Source: Ruegeria sp. HKCCA6707
GTDB taxonomy: Bacteria > Pseudomonadota > Alphaproteobacteria > Rhodobacterales > Rhodobacteraceae
Direction of reading: 5' to 3'
Length of the DNA stretch: 64,000 bases
Assembly (NCBI RefSeq): GCF_013033515.1
Contig: NZ_WQEG01000003.1
Span: forward strand, 310,001-374,000
The notes beneath the pieces were generated by a model. The model was not told where the DNA came from. It saw nothing but the letters and a program-made list of their open reading frames with translations, and did no database searches. Positions within the stretch are counted from its first letter, which is position 1; each line of letters starts with the position of its first letter. The position numbers and the translations under genes were made by a program. Positions 53,155 through 61,425 of the stretch are shown here, one piece after another.

Positions 53155-53607
53155 TCAGGCAGGCTTTGCCAGCCGGTCCGTCAACAGCCTTTCGACCTTG
53201 TGCAGCGGGTGGTTGGTGAGGGTCTTGTCGACCTCGGCCACCACTTTCTTCAGCACCTTGCTGTGCAACCTGCGGCGCAACAGGCCCAGAACATGGGGGC
53301 TTGCGACCAGAACCAACCGGTCAAAACGCCCTTTCAGGCCCTTTTTATTTAATAAGTTGGCGACATCCTGAACAAAGAGCGTTTTTGCGTGCGTTTTCCA
53401 CGTCCCTTCCGAAACTGCCGATTTCTGGTTCGGCCCGGCGTCATAGCGCCGCCCGGCCCGATCAGAGGGTTTCAAAGGCGCGCCGTCCTGCTCTTCGACG
53501 GATACGATCACAAGATTCGGGTCCTGCGCATCCGTGATGTTCTCCATCACCAGCGCCTTTTCGCCGTCTGCGATAATGACCCAAGTTCCCTGTTCAAGTG
53601 CTGCCAT
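53155..53607 (-). CDS. Host attachment-type protein
   Basis: 150-residue member of the host-attachment protein family first described in Agrobacterium (AtsE-like). It shows TWVIIADGEKALVMEN, FDRLVLVASPHVLGLLRR and a C-terminal basic helix. The fold resembles archaeal release-factor domains (baeRF), so the name says little about function; many free-living marine bacteria have it. GGAG precedes the ATG. It stands alone. Confidence 0.85.
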   Translation of the reverse strand: MAALEQGTWVIIADGEKALVMENITDAQDPNLVIVSVEEQDGAPLKPSDRAGRRYDAGPNQKSAVSEGTWKTHAKTLFVQDVANLLNKKGLKGRFDRLVLVASPHVLGLLRRRLHSKVLKKVVAEVDKTLTNHPLHKVERLLTDRLAKPA

Positions 53608-53916
53608 GGTGATCTCCTGTATCGGTTAACTCTTGTTTCCCTTCGATTTTTGGTACAACTCTCGCGACGTGTGCCCAGGCATTCTCGGTGCACAACGCTG
53701 TTGTTTATCAAGTATTTGGCGGATTTCTCCCTCCCGCCTACTATAGCTAGGTATTGCGGGGGGCCGTACAATAGGCGTCAGCTCGAAAGTTGGCGCCTCG
53801 GCAGGTTTTCTCCTGTGGTGAAGCGATAAGGTCGCCTCGGCGTACACGCGGTTTTCAAGGTCTGCTAAGCAGACAAAACTGCCGTTTCGATGGTGCTGTT
53901 TTTGGCTCGGACGAGA
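53608..53916. other. Intergenic stretch with a 15-bp palindrome
   Basis: No gene with a plausible ribosome site or family match is visible here on either strand. It holds the exact palindromic arms GTCTGCT and AGCAGAC (53860-53874, one central base), 42 bases past the stop of the neighbouring lipoprotein gene. There is no T tract, so it is not a typical terminator. Base composition is more A/T-rich than the flanking genes. Confidence 0.5.
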
Positions 53917-54405
53917 TTACTTTTTACCATTTCCTTTGCCATTGCCGTTGCCATTTCCTTTGCCGTTACCGTTGCGGTTGCCATTGCCTTTGCCATTGCT
54001 GGCGCCGCTTTCACTCTCATTTTCGTCCCGTTCTAGTCCGTCCGACTCTTTTGAGTTCGTTTCGGCGCTGTTGGTTCCATTGTCGGCTGTCGCTCGCGTA
54101 GTGCGATTGTTTGCATTTTCTAGAGTGTTCCCCTGCTGATCAGTTCTTGAACCATTCGAGCCAGGTCTGACAGGTGGGGAGCATTCCTCGCGTGAATTCC
54201 TCACAAAATCGCGCAATTCCCTTGATAACTCGTCGTCGCGGTAAAGAGCACGTGGTCGCAAGACCACATATCGATGTACTCCACAACGATCATCCGCCTG
54301 CAAATAATTATCTATATTTTGCAAGTATTCTGTTTCCGAAAAGCCCCGGGATGCTTCACCGCATCCAGCCAAACAAAGAACAAAAACTAACAGAAATTGG
54401 CGCAT
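53917..54405 (-). CDS. Lipoprotein with Gly-Asn-Lys repeat tail
   Basis: 162 residues with a lipoprotein signal (lipobox CLAGC at about 11-15). A folded part to about residue 85 has two widely spaced Cys (DDRCGVHRYV and REECSPP) that could form a disulfide. An Asn/Thr/Ser/Glu-rich linker then leads to a low-complexity tail of NGKGNGN units ending GKGNGKK. The coding DNA of the tail is a six-base repeat. Start supported by a G-rich site before the ATG. No family recognised. Confidence 0.65.
   Translation of the reverse strand: MRQFLLVFVLCLAGCGEASRGFSETEYLQNIDNYLQADDRCGVHRYVVLRPRALYRDDELSRELRDFVRNSREECSPPVRPGSNGSRTDQQGNTLENANNRTTRATADNGTNSAETNSKESDGLERDENESESGASNGKGNGNRNGNGKGNGNGNGKGNGKK
53920..54001 (-). 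repeat. Hexanucleotide coding repeat (Gly-Asn/Gly-Lys)
   Basis: On the minus strand the sequence is a degenerate tandem of six-base units of form GGNAAN (for example GGCAAT, GGCAAA, GGAAAT, GGTAAC), encoding the GN/GK tail of the lipoprotein. Such tracts can change length by slippage in whole codon pairs without breaking the frame. Confidence 0.8.
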
Positions 54406-54745
54406 ATCACGCCCCCCCGGCGTTCATCTAATGACGGGCTTGCTACTCACAAGACGTCAACAAAATTATAAGAAGCTTCGAGGGGGCAGCGTCTTGCAAC
54501 TGCAAAAATGATATAAAGCGCAACGCCTGTCAAATCGCTCTCAGGTAGTCCGATCCTTCCGGTCCACATATATGACTGCGCTCGATGCTGATCGCGTGTT
54601 CTCCCGCTATGAACATAAACAGAGCCTTGCCTGCAATCAGGTCGAATTGTTCGGGGTGGCAACTTACGGATCGCTAGCCACCAACTTGGGCTCCGCTACG
54701 ACTTTCAGAAGAAGCAAAAGCGATCCGGGCAAATACACTCCAAAC
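54406..54745. other. Intergenic stretch without a recognisable gene
   Basis: About 340 bases between the lipoprotein gene (start at 54405) and the sodB terminator. Short open frames on both strands lack ribosome sites and resemble no protein I know. The stretch must contain the promoter for the lipoprotein gene, but I could not place -35 and -10 elements with confidence. Confidence 0.5.
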
Positions 54746-54776
54746 AAAAAGCCCGCCGGCATCTCTGCCGACGGGC
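54746..54776 (-). terminator. Terminator of sodB
   Basis: On the minus strand GCCCGTCGGCA pairs with TGCCGGCGGGC (one G-U pair) around a 4-base loop (GAGA), followed by TTTTT. It lies just past the sodB stop. Confidence 0.93.
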
Positions 54777-54798
54777 CATCAAACGGCTATTCGTCGGA

Positions 54799-55398
54799 TC
54801 ACATGCGCGAGGCGACGTTTTCCCAGTTCACCAGATTGTCGAGGAAGTTCGACAGGTAGGCCGGGCGTTTGTTGCGGAAATCGATGTAGTAGGAATGCTC
54901 CCACACATCGCAGCCCAGCAGCGCGGTCTGGCCAAAGCACAGCGGGTTCACGCCGTTCTCGGTCTTGGTGACGGCCAGCGAGCCGTCTGCGTTCTTGACC
55001 AGCCAGGCCCAGCCCGAGCCGAACTGACCGGCACCGGCCGCGCTGAATTGCGATTTGAATTCATCAACCGAACCGAAGCTTTCGGTCAGAGCCTTTTCCA
55101 ACTCACCAGGCATGGCGTTGCCGCCGGGGCCCATCATCTCCCAGAACTGGTTGTGGTTCCACAACTGGCTGATGTTGTTGAAGATACCGTTCTGCGCGAC
55201 CGCGGACTTGTCGTAGGTGCCAACGATGATCTCTTCCAGCGACTTGCCGTCCCACTCGGTGCCTGCGATCAGCTTGTTGCCATTGTCGACATAGGCCTTG
55301 TGGTGCAGGTCGTGGTGATATTCCAGCGTCTCGGCCGACATGCCTTTGGCTGCCAGCGCGTCATGTGCATAAGGAAGATCAGGAAGTTCAAAAGCCAT
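54799..55398 (-). CDS. sodB: Superoxide dismutase, iron type
   Basis: 199 residues. Metal ligands are H28 (LEYHHDLHH), H82 (LWNHNQFW), D164 and H168 (CDVWEHSYYIDF). The Gln in FNNISQLWNH is the position typical of Fe-enzymes, although Fe/Mn cambialism cannot be excluded. It dismutates superoxide in the cytoplasm. Monocistronic with a strong terminator. Confidence 0.97.
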   Translation of the reverse strand: MAFELPDLPYAHDALAAKGMSAETLEYHHDLHHKAYVDNGNKLIAGTEWDGKSLEEIIVGTYDKSAVAQNGIFNNISQLWNHNQFWEMMGPGGNAMPGELEKALTESFGSVDEFKSQFSAAGAGQFGSGWAWLVKNADGSLAVTKTENGVNPLCFGQTALLGCDVWEHSYYIDFRNKRPAYLSNFLDNLVNWENVASRM

Positions 55399-55560
55399 CT
55401 CGGCCCCCTGTTGAAATGAATGTTGCAGTTTCCAAGGGTTAAATGCTTTGGCAAGGGCCGCAGGTCAAGGGCAGAGACAAGAAAAGCCGCACCAGCGTCA
55501 AACGTTTTGGGTCGCGCGGCCATCTTGATCAGCGCGCGACCTTTTGATCACTTTGCGTAT

Positions 55561-56001
55561 TCAGAAAAGGCTTGTTTCGATCAACTTGCAAGGGCCCTCA
55601 CCACTGGGCCTGTTCGAAAGGCCGTCCATTGGGAATGTCGCCCGCAGGCCCAACTGGTTGGTTTGTGGATCCAGTGTCGCAATATAGTTCACGCGGTACC
55701 GGCGGCTGCCATTGGACGACAATCTGACTTTCCATGTCAGACGATACTCGCCCTTCGAGGTTGTCTTAAGCTTGGCTTTAGCTGGTGTGAATTCTTCCAA
55801 GCCTGCCAGATTGTTGGACTCGCGAATATGGCCGTCGAAGGCGCGGGCTTGTTTGCCGTCTGTATCAACGCTCAGGATCACGCGCTGCGGAATCCAACCC
55901 TGCGCCTCGATACTGTGCAATTGGCAATCATAGTTCTGCACGGCGGCGTTTGCGCCGCAGGCCATCATTGCGAATGCTATCGTAAGCAGTTTCGTTTTCA
56001 T
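55561..56001 (-). CDS. Small exported protein, intact member of a tandem trio
   Basis: 146 residues with a signal peptide (MKTKLLTIAFAMMACGANA). The mature domain has one Cys near each end (YDCQLHS and GPCKLIE), a VILSVDTDGKQARAF strand and VNYIATLDPQTNQLG. The same layout recurs in the two genes directly upstream, at low identity, so this is the downstream and uninterrupted member of a tandem family. Gap to the upstream member is 12 bases, consistent with one transcript. No known family or function. Confidence 0.75.
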   Translation of the reverse strand: MKTKLLTIAFAMMACGANAAVQNYDCQLHSIEAQGWIPQRVILSVDTDGKQARAFDGHIRESNNLAGLEEFTPAKAKLKTTSKGEYRLTWKVRLSSNGSRRYRVNYIATLDPQTNQLGLRATFPMDGLSNRPSGEGPCKLIETSLF

Positions 56002-56013
56002 TCCTGTCCCCTA

Positions 56014-56490
56014 TTAGCTGTTTGGATTTGTAATTTTTGTGCAGGAGCCATCGGCAAAACCATCTCGCGAGGCATAGGCCACCGAGGTTTTCGATTTCGC
56101 GATCGCTTTCATGTTTCGACGATCCAGTGTCAGCGAGAAATCGACATCCAGAAGATCAACAGCATCGTATCTCGACTCGTTGGACGCATATGACCGCCCA
56201 CTATCCGCGAAAACATATGTTTCACCGCTCCAGGTGATCGACAATACGCGTAACGTGTCGCGTTTGACCCGCCCCGTCCCGGGCCTTGTAGTTATCTTGG
56301 GCATCTCGACGTCGTGCAAAACGACAGATCGACCAAATTCATCCACTGAGAAGATAACTTTCGAAGGGGTTGGTCGGTTTGCAAGACCTTTTGCGAAACT
56401 ACATTCAAATGTCTCTTAGTAGGACTGCGCTGCAGCCGTTAACGGTAAAAGCGAAACACCAATTGCAAATGCAATAACCTTTGTTTTCAA
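56014..56490 (-). pseudogene. Tandem paralog 2, interrupted by in-frame TAA
   Basis: Reading from TTG at 56490 (AAAAGGG about 8 bases upstream) gives a signal peptide LKTKVIAFAIGVSLLPL ending AAAQSY. Codon 25 (56416-56418) is TAA, and the frame then stays open to 56014: ETFECSFAKGLANRP, VIFSVDEFGRSVVLHDVEMP, SITWSGETYVFAD, DVDFSLTLDRRN, SCTKITNPNS. The full span is 159 codons including the stop, identical to its neighbour. The aligned position in paralog 3 is Ser. Either a recent nonsense mutation or readthrough or internal initiation at a later ATG; I favour a young pseudogene. Confidence 0.65.
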
Positions 56491-56512
56491 AATCGTACCC
56501 TTTTGTTTGCTT

Positions 56513-56989
56513 TCAATTGTTGAGATCTACGGGAACGCACTTCCCCTTTGCGTTTCCGATCAGAGAAGCCCCGTCAGCGACCTTCGATCGCACGATGGCT
56601 TGGTTGTTTCCCCGATCAAGAAAAAGGGAAAACTCTGTTTATCTTAAATCGCGAATTCTGCTTCGATTATCGCCAGCATGCGTGGGCCGATTGGTTGCAG
56701 CAAACAGGTATGTGTCACCGGGCCAGGAAATCGAAATAAGGCGGAAGCTATCCCGATCGATGCTTGCTGCAAGCCTGCTGGTGACGATTCCGGGAATATC
56801 GACCTGGTGTAACAATGCAGAGCGCCGAGATTCATCGACCGAAAACACAACCCGCGTGGGGGTCGATAGGTTCGCAAGTCCACGATCAAACGTACATTCG
56901 AAACTTTCGGAATATGACTCGGCGACTGTTTCCGAAGAAGACACTAAAAATGCTGCAATACACAATGCAGACGCAATCTTTTTGCGCAT
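56513..56989 (-). pseudogene. Tandem paralog 3, interrupted by in-frame TAA
   Basis: ATG at 56989 with AAGGG just upstream starts a signal peptide (MRKKIASALCIAAFLVSS) and a mature part ESYSESFECTFDRGLANL, VVFSVDESRRSALLHQVDIP, ISWPGDTYLFAATN. Codon 117 (56639-56641) is TAA. Reading on in the same frame gives TEFSLFLDRGNNQAIVRSK and KGKCVPVDLNN before TGA at 56513-56515, aligning with the C-terminal part of paralog 2. The intact frame would be 159 codons, the same as paralog 2. The truncated 116-residue product lacks the second Cys, so it probably misfolds unless the stop is read through. Confidence 0.65.
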
Positions 56990-57222
56990 AAACCCTTAAA
57001 AATCCGTACACTATTTCTTTATTACGGGTACGATAGCGGAGCGAAAAAATTCTCGCAATAGATTATGGGAACAAAATTCAATCTATCTAGAGATGAATGA
57101 TGTCGAGCGCTGAAATGCAAGGCAAACCGAAGCAACAAAAAAGGGCAGCGCTGCCAATTCCCAACCGAGCGCATGCGGATGCGAGCAACAATTTTGCTAT
57201 CTCATGGTGCCCCTGGGCGGGC

Positions 57223-57795
57223 CTAGCGGTTGTAGGCTCCGACCTCACTGCCGGGCTGCGCGGCAGTCTTCAAGAGTTTGAACACGTAGTCGGCTGCCGA
57301 ACGGAAACAGACCACGCGGAAGGTGTCTGCGTCATCCATCCAGAATGCCCCGGCTACTTGTGCCAGGCGGGTTCTGCGGATTTGGCCAGGTTGAAAGGCC
57401 TGAGGTGAGAAATCGACTGGGGCCAGTTTGCCCATCACATCGCGTGCATGGCTGCCCGAGACGCTGAAAACGGCGCGCGCGTCCGAGACATTGACGGCCA
57501 GAGCGTGCGTGCCGCTCAGGGCTGCGGTCATGGCCAACAGCTTTGCGCCCACTTCGGCGTAGGGAACAAGCACCAACAACTCGTCGCTAGACATCCAGCA
57601 GACACCCGTGTCGCCTTTGACCAAAGCCTCGCGCTGACCTGGCGCTTTCTGACCGGTAGCATCTTTTACGGCCTTGTCCAGAAGCTTGTCAGACAGGTCT
57701 CCACGTAGGGTGATCATGCCTTGCAGACCACATTCCTTGACGCTTGCGATCCCGTCATAACTGGCGTGGTTCAGTGCGCTGATGGGTTCAGACAT
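57223..57795 (-). CDS. soxG: Sarcosine oxidase gamma subunit
   Basis: 190 residues with the family pattern CGLQGMITLRGDLSD, MSSDELLVLVP, VNVSDARAVFSVSGSHARDV and FRSAADYVFKLL, related to the GcvT fold. Smallest structural role among the four subunits of heterotetrameric sarcosine oxidase. The ATG at 57795 (MSEPISALNH) has GGGAGAAG upstream and overlaps soxA by eight bases. Last gene of the sox unit. Confidence 0.95.
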   Translation of the reverse strand: MSEPISALNHASYDGIASVKECGLQGMITLRGDLSDKLLDKAVKDATGQKAPGQREALVKGDTGVCWMSSDELLVLVPYAEVGAKLLAMTAALSGTHALAVNVSDARAVFSVSGSHARDVMGKLAPVDFSPQAFQPGQIRRTRLAQVAGAFWMDDADTFRVVCFRSAADYVFKLLKTAAQPGSEVGAYNR

Positions 57796-60700
57796 TCTGC
57801 TTCTCCCCGTCTTTGTCATAGAAGATCGGGTCGACGATCTTGGCCTTGTAGATTTTGTCATCGGTGCCGGGGAACTCGACGATCTCGCCCATCCGGTCGG
57901 GACCGTGTTTGATCAAGCCCATGGCGATGCCCCGGCCCAGATTGGCCGAGTAATAGGTCGACGTCACACGCCCGATCATGTTGCGCTGGCCGTTGGCGTT
58001 GACGCCCTCGCCTACGGCATAAGCGCCATCGGGCAGAACCGATCCATCCACAGTCTCAAGCCCAACCAGTTTCCAACGATCTGGGTCGGTCATATGGCTG
58101 CGGTCATGGGCGCGTTTACCCAAGTAGTCCTCTTTCTTTTTGGACAGCGCCCAATGCAGCCCCAGATCCTGCGGGATCACGGTGCCGTCGGTCTCATCCC
58201 CGATCATGATAAAGCCCTTTTCGGCTCGCAGAATGTGCAAGCATTCGGTGCCATAGGGCATCACGCCGAACTCCTGACCCGCCTCCAACAGCGCGTCCCA
58301 GAACGCCTGACCCTGACTTGCGGGAACCGCGATCTCATAGGACAGCTCACCCGAGAAAGAGATTCGGTAAGCGCGGCAGTCGAAATCACCGATCTTGCCA
58401 TCGCGCCATTCCATGAAGGGCAGCGCCTCTTTTGACACGTCCATGCCGCCGAGCTTTTCCAATACCTTGCGGGCATTGGGGCCGACCACGGCGACCTGCG
58501 CATATTGCTCGGTCACATTGGCGACGTAGACTTTCCAGTCCCACCACTCTGTCTGCAGCCATTCTTCCATATGGCCATGAGTGCGCTCCGCTCCGCCTGT
58601 GGTTGTGTGGCAGAGCCAGGTATCCTCATCGATCCGGGCCACAACGCCATCGTCGATCAGGAAACCATTCTCGGAACACATCAGACCGTAGCGGCATTTG
58701 CCGACCTTCAGCGTGGACATCATGTTGGTATACATCATGTCCAGGAAACGGCCCGCATCGGGGCCTTTGACGATCAGCTTGCCAAGGGTCGAGGCATCCA
58801 GCAGGCCAAGGTTATCGCGCGTGTTTTTAACCTCGCGATTCACCGCATCATGCACCGACTCGCCGGGTCGGACATAGGCGTATGTCCGGCGCCAATGGCC
58901 CACGGGCTCCCAATCAGCGCCATGCTTGTCGTGCCAGTCATGCATCGGGGTTTGGCGGATCGGCTGGAATACCTCGCCCCGCGCTTCGCCACCGATGGCC
59001 CCCATCGAAATCGGGGTATAAGGCGGGCGGAAGGTGGTTGTTCCGACCTGAGGGATCTCAGCATCAAGCGCATTAGCAAGGATCGCCAAACCGTTGATAT
59101 TGCTTAATTTACCCTGATCTGTCGCCATGCCCAGCGTGGTGTATCGTTTGGTATGTTCGACGCTTTCATAGCCTTCGCGCGCGGCCAGTTGTACGTCCGA
59201 GACTTTGACATCGTTCTGAAAATCCAGCCATGCCTTACCGCGCAGTTGGATGTCAGCATTGGCGGGCATCAGCCATACAGGCTCCATCGGAGCCTCGGAA
59301 CTGGCCTCACCCACCGGAGCCTTCGCGCGCTTGGGCTTGTGCCCCGCCGCCTTGGCCGCCGCTTTGCCTGCCGCATCGGCATCGGCCAGAATGTCGCCCA
59401 GCGCCAAAGGTCCATTTGCGCTGCCAGCAGCAATGACAAAGCCTTCGCCATCTGCGCCCAGCGGAGGACGCGTCGGATCGGGGCGAAAATGCGCTTGCGC
59501 CTCGTCCCAAATCAGTTTGCCGCCGCAATGAGACCAAAGATGCACCACCGGGGACCAGCCGCCCGACATCGCAACCGCGTCGGCCTCGACCTCTTCACGT
59601 GCGCCGCCGATACCGTCCTGATTGCACAGTTGCACCGATTTGACCCGCTTACCACCCTTGACCTTTGCAATCGCCTTGCCGGGATCAACGCGGATACCCA
59701 GTTGCCGTGCTTCTTCCGCCAGTGGACCGGCGGTGGCGCGGGCATCAACCACACGCAGAACATCCACACCTGCCTGTTTCAGCAGGATCGCGCTGCGATA
59801 GGCGTCATCATTGTTGGTGGCGATGATCACTCGTTCGCCCGGAACCACGCCCCAGTTCACAAGATAGTCGCGCATGGCCGACGCGAGCATCACACCGGGT
59901 ACATCGTTCCCCGCGAATGACAACGGGCGTTCGATAGCACCCGTGGCTGTTACGATCTGCTTGGCCCGGATGCGCCACAAGCGATGACGCGGGCCTTGCA
60001 TGCCGGGGTTATGGTCGGTCAGGCGCTCGTATCCCAGCGCATAGCCATGATCGTAAACGCCTGCCCCCATGCATCTGTTTCGCAGGGTGACGTTCTTCAT
60101 TGTTTCCAATTCGGAAACTAATTGTTCCACGAACTTATCCACAGGTTGGCCGTCAACGGTTCCGCCGTCCACCGGAGCACGCCCGCCCCAATGGGCCGAT
60201 TGCTCGATCAGCATCACCTTGGCACCGGACTGAGCGGCCGCCCTGGCCGCTTGCAGTCCGGCAACGCCCCCACCGATTACCAGAACATCCGTAAAGGCAT
60301 AGAAATGCTCATAAGTGTCCGCATCCCGGCTGTCTTTGTCAGGCGCTTTGCCCAGTCCCGCAGACTGACGGATGAACGGCTCGTAAATATGTTTCCAGAA
60401 CGGTTTTGGGTGGATGAATGTCTTGTAGTAGAAGCCCGCTGGCAAAAACCGCGCCAGCGCCGTGTTCACCGCACCGATGTCGAAATCCAGATTGGGCCAG
60501 TGGTTCTGCGACACCGATGTCAGGCCATTGAACAACTCGGTCGTGGTGGCCCGTTGGTTCGGTTCAAACCGATTGCCCTGACCCAAACCGACCAGAGCAT
60601 TGGGCTCTTCCGCGCCGCTGGCCACCACACCGCGCGGGCGGTGGTATTTGAACGACCGTCCCATCATCATCTGATCGTTCGCCAGAAGCGCCGAGGCCAA

Positions 60701-60802
60701 CGTATCCCCCGCATAGCCCTGCATCGTTGTGCCATTGAAGGTGAACGAGATCTTCTTTGACCGGTCGATAAGCCGGCCCTGTTTTGTCAGGCGGGTGCTC
60801 AT
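57788..60802 (-). CDS. soxA: Sarcosine oxidase alpha subunit
   Basis: 1004 residues. N-terminal ferredoxin-like region (FNGTTMQGYAGDTLASALLAN), NAD-binding Rossmann domain (VLVIGGGVAGLQAARAAA) and a C-terminal aminomethyltransferase (GcvT-like) domain from about 600 that passes the methyl group to tetrahydrofolate. The heterotetramer turns sarcosine into glycine, hydrogen peroxide and methylene-tetrahydrofolate. It lies between soxD and soxG; the gap to soxD is 67 bases. Confidence 0.97.
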   Translation of the reverse strand: MSTRLTKQGRLIDRSKKISFTFNGTTMQGYAGDTLASALLANDQMMMGRSFKYHRPRGVVASGAEEPNALVGLGQGNRFEPNQRATTTELFNGLTSVSQNHWPNLDFDIGAVNTALARFLPAGFYYKTFIHPKPFWKHIYEPFIRQSAGLGKAPDKDSRDADTYEHFYAFTDVLVIGGGVAGLQAARAAAQSGAKVMLIEQSAHWGGRAPVDGGTVDGQPVDKFVEQLVSELETMKNVTLRNRCMGAGVYDHGYALGYERLTDHNPGMQGPRHRLWRIRAKQIVTATGAIERPLSFAGNDVPGVMLASAMRDYLVNWGVVPGERVIIATNNDDAYRSAILLKQAGVDVLRVVDARATAGPLAEEARQLGIRVDPGKAIAKVKGGKRVKSVQLCNQDGIGGAREEVEADAVAMSGGWSPVVHLWSHCGGKLIWDEAQAHFRPDPTRPPLGADGEGFVIAAGSANGPLALGDILADADAAGKAAAKAAGHKPKRAKAPVGEASSEAPMEPVWLMPANADIQLRGKAWLDFQNDVKVSDVQLAAREGYESVEHTKRYTTLGMATDQGKLSNINGLAILANALDAEIPQVGTTTFRPPYTPISMGAIGGEARGEVFQPIRQTPMHDWHDKHGADWEPVGHWRRTYAYVRPGESVHDAVNREVKNTRDNLGLLDASTLGKLIVKGPDAGRFLDMMYTNMMSTLKVGKCRYGLMCSENGFLIDDGVVARIDEDTWLCHTTTGGAERTHGHMEEWLQTEWWDWKVYVANVTEQYAQVAVVGPNARKVLEKLGGMDVSKEALPFMEWRDGKIGDFDCRAYRISFSGELSYEIAVPASQGQAFWDALLEAGQEFGVMPYGTECLHILRAEKGFIMIGDETDGTVIPQDLGLHWALSKKKEDYLGKRAHDRSHMTDPDRWKLVGLETVDGSVLPDGAYAVGEGVNANGQRNMIGRVTSTYYSANLGRGIAMGLIKHGPDRMGEIVEFPGTDDKIYKAKIVDPIFYDKDGEKQNV

Positions 60803-60869
60803 GCTGCGGACCTTTCGCAGGTGGAGGCGTCAGGGCCTCCGGCGGGAGTATTTTGGAAAAGATGAAGCA

Positions 60870-61199
60870 TCACGAGAACTCTCTCCAGGTCCAGCCTGGG
60901 CGTTTTGCGGTGATGGCGTCTTTGATCTCTTGCGGGGGTTCTGTCGTCTGGGCGGAATAGGTGCCGAACACTTCGAGCGTCCGGGTGCAGCGGGCGACAT
61001 GAAACCACTTGCCGCAGCCATTGGCGTGGCGCCAGCGCTCGAAATGTACGCCCTTGGGGTTCTCGCGCATGAACAGATAGTCGTGGAAATCGTCATCGGA
61101 CGATCCTGGCCCAAAACGCTTCAGATGCGCTTCGCCACCGGCGGCCAATTCGGTTTCTTCTGCGTCGACTCCGCAACAGGGGCATCTCAGGATCAGCAT
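60870..61199 (-). CDS. soxD: Sarcosine oxidase delta subunit
   Basis: 109 residues with the zinc-site cysteines of SoxD: CPCCG near the N-terminus, then GCGKWFHVARCTRTLEVFG. The ATG at 61199 (MLILRCPCC) has AAGGAGTG upstream. In the usual soxBDAG order it follows soxB directly, but here 226 bases containing an opposite-strand ORF intervene. Confidence 0.95.
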   Translation of the reverse strand: MLILRCPCCGVDAEETELAAGGEAHLKRFGPGSSDDDFHDYLFMRENPKGVHFERWRHANGCGKWFHVARCTRTLEVFGTYSAQTTEPPQEIKDAITAKRPGWTWREFS

Positions 61200-61249
61200 T
61201 GCGCCACTCCTTGCTTGATTTTCGCACTCCACACGCGCAAATTGAGCGG

Positions 61250-61423
61250 ATGGATATTTTTACAATTTTCTTGACTGTTATTTGTACCCTTGCCGCAATC
61301 TCGTTGGTGGCCGCACTGATATTTCGATCCGAAGAGCGCAAAACCGCTCGACAACGCAGCCGCAGGCCGAACCGTTCTGAATGGTTCGACGCGAGCGATA
61401 GCGGTGGAGATAGTGTCGACTGA
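61250..61423 (+). CDS. Small membrane protein encoded between soxB and soxD on the other strand
   Basis: 57 residues. One membrane segment near the start (FTIFLTVICTLAAISLVAAL), then a basic stretch (RKTARQRSRRPNR) and an acidic Ser/Asp/Gly-rich end. The upstream GAGCGG is a weak ribosome site. Its stop ends two bases before the end of soxB on the other strand. The compact fit and membrane segment favour a real gene; the transcript would run against soxB and soxD, so chance cannot be excluded. Confidence 0.45.
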   Translation: MDIFTIFLTVICTLAAISLVAALIFRSEERKTARQRSRRPNRSEWFDASDSGGDSVD

Positions 61424-61425
61424 CA

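Noticed and set aside
53860..53874. GTCTGCT-A-AGCAGAC palindrome as a possible attachment site or terminator
   Set aside because: No integrase, direct repeat or T tract accompanies it; kept only as a note on the intergenic stretch.
54572..54859. Plus-strand open frame running into the sodB 3' end
   Set aside because: It crosses the sodB terminator and lacks a ribosome site and any recognisable domain.
57097..57408. Plus-strand open frame overlapping the soxG 3' end
   Set aside because: Most of it is antisense to soxG, it has no ribosome site and the translation is not protein-like.
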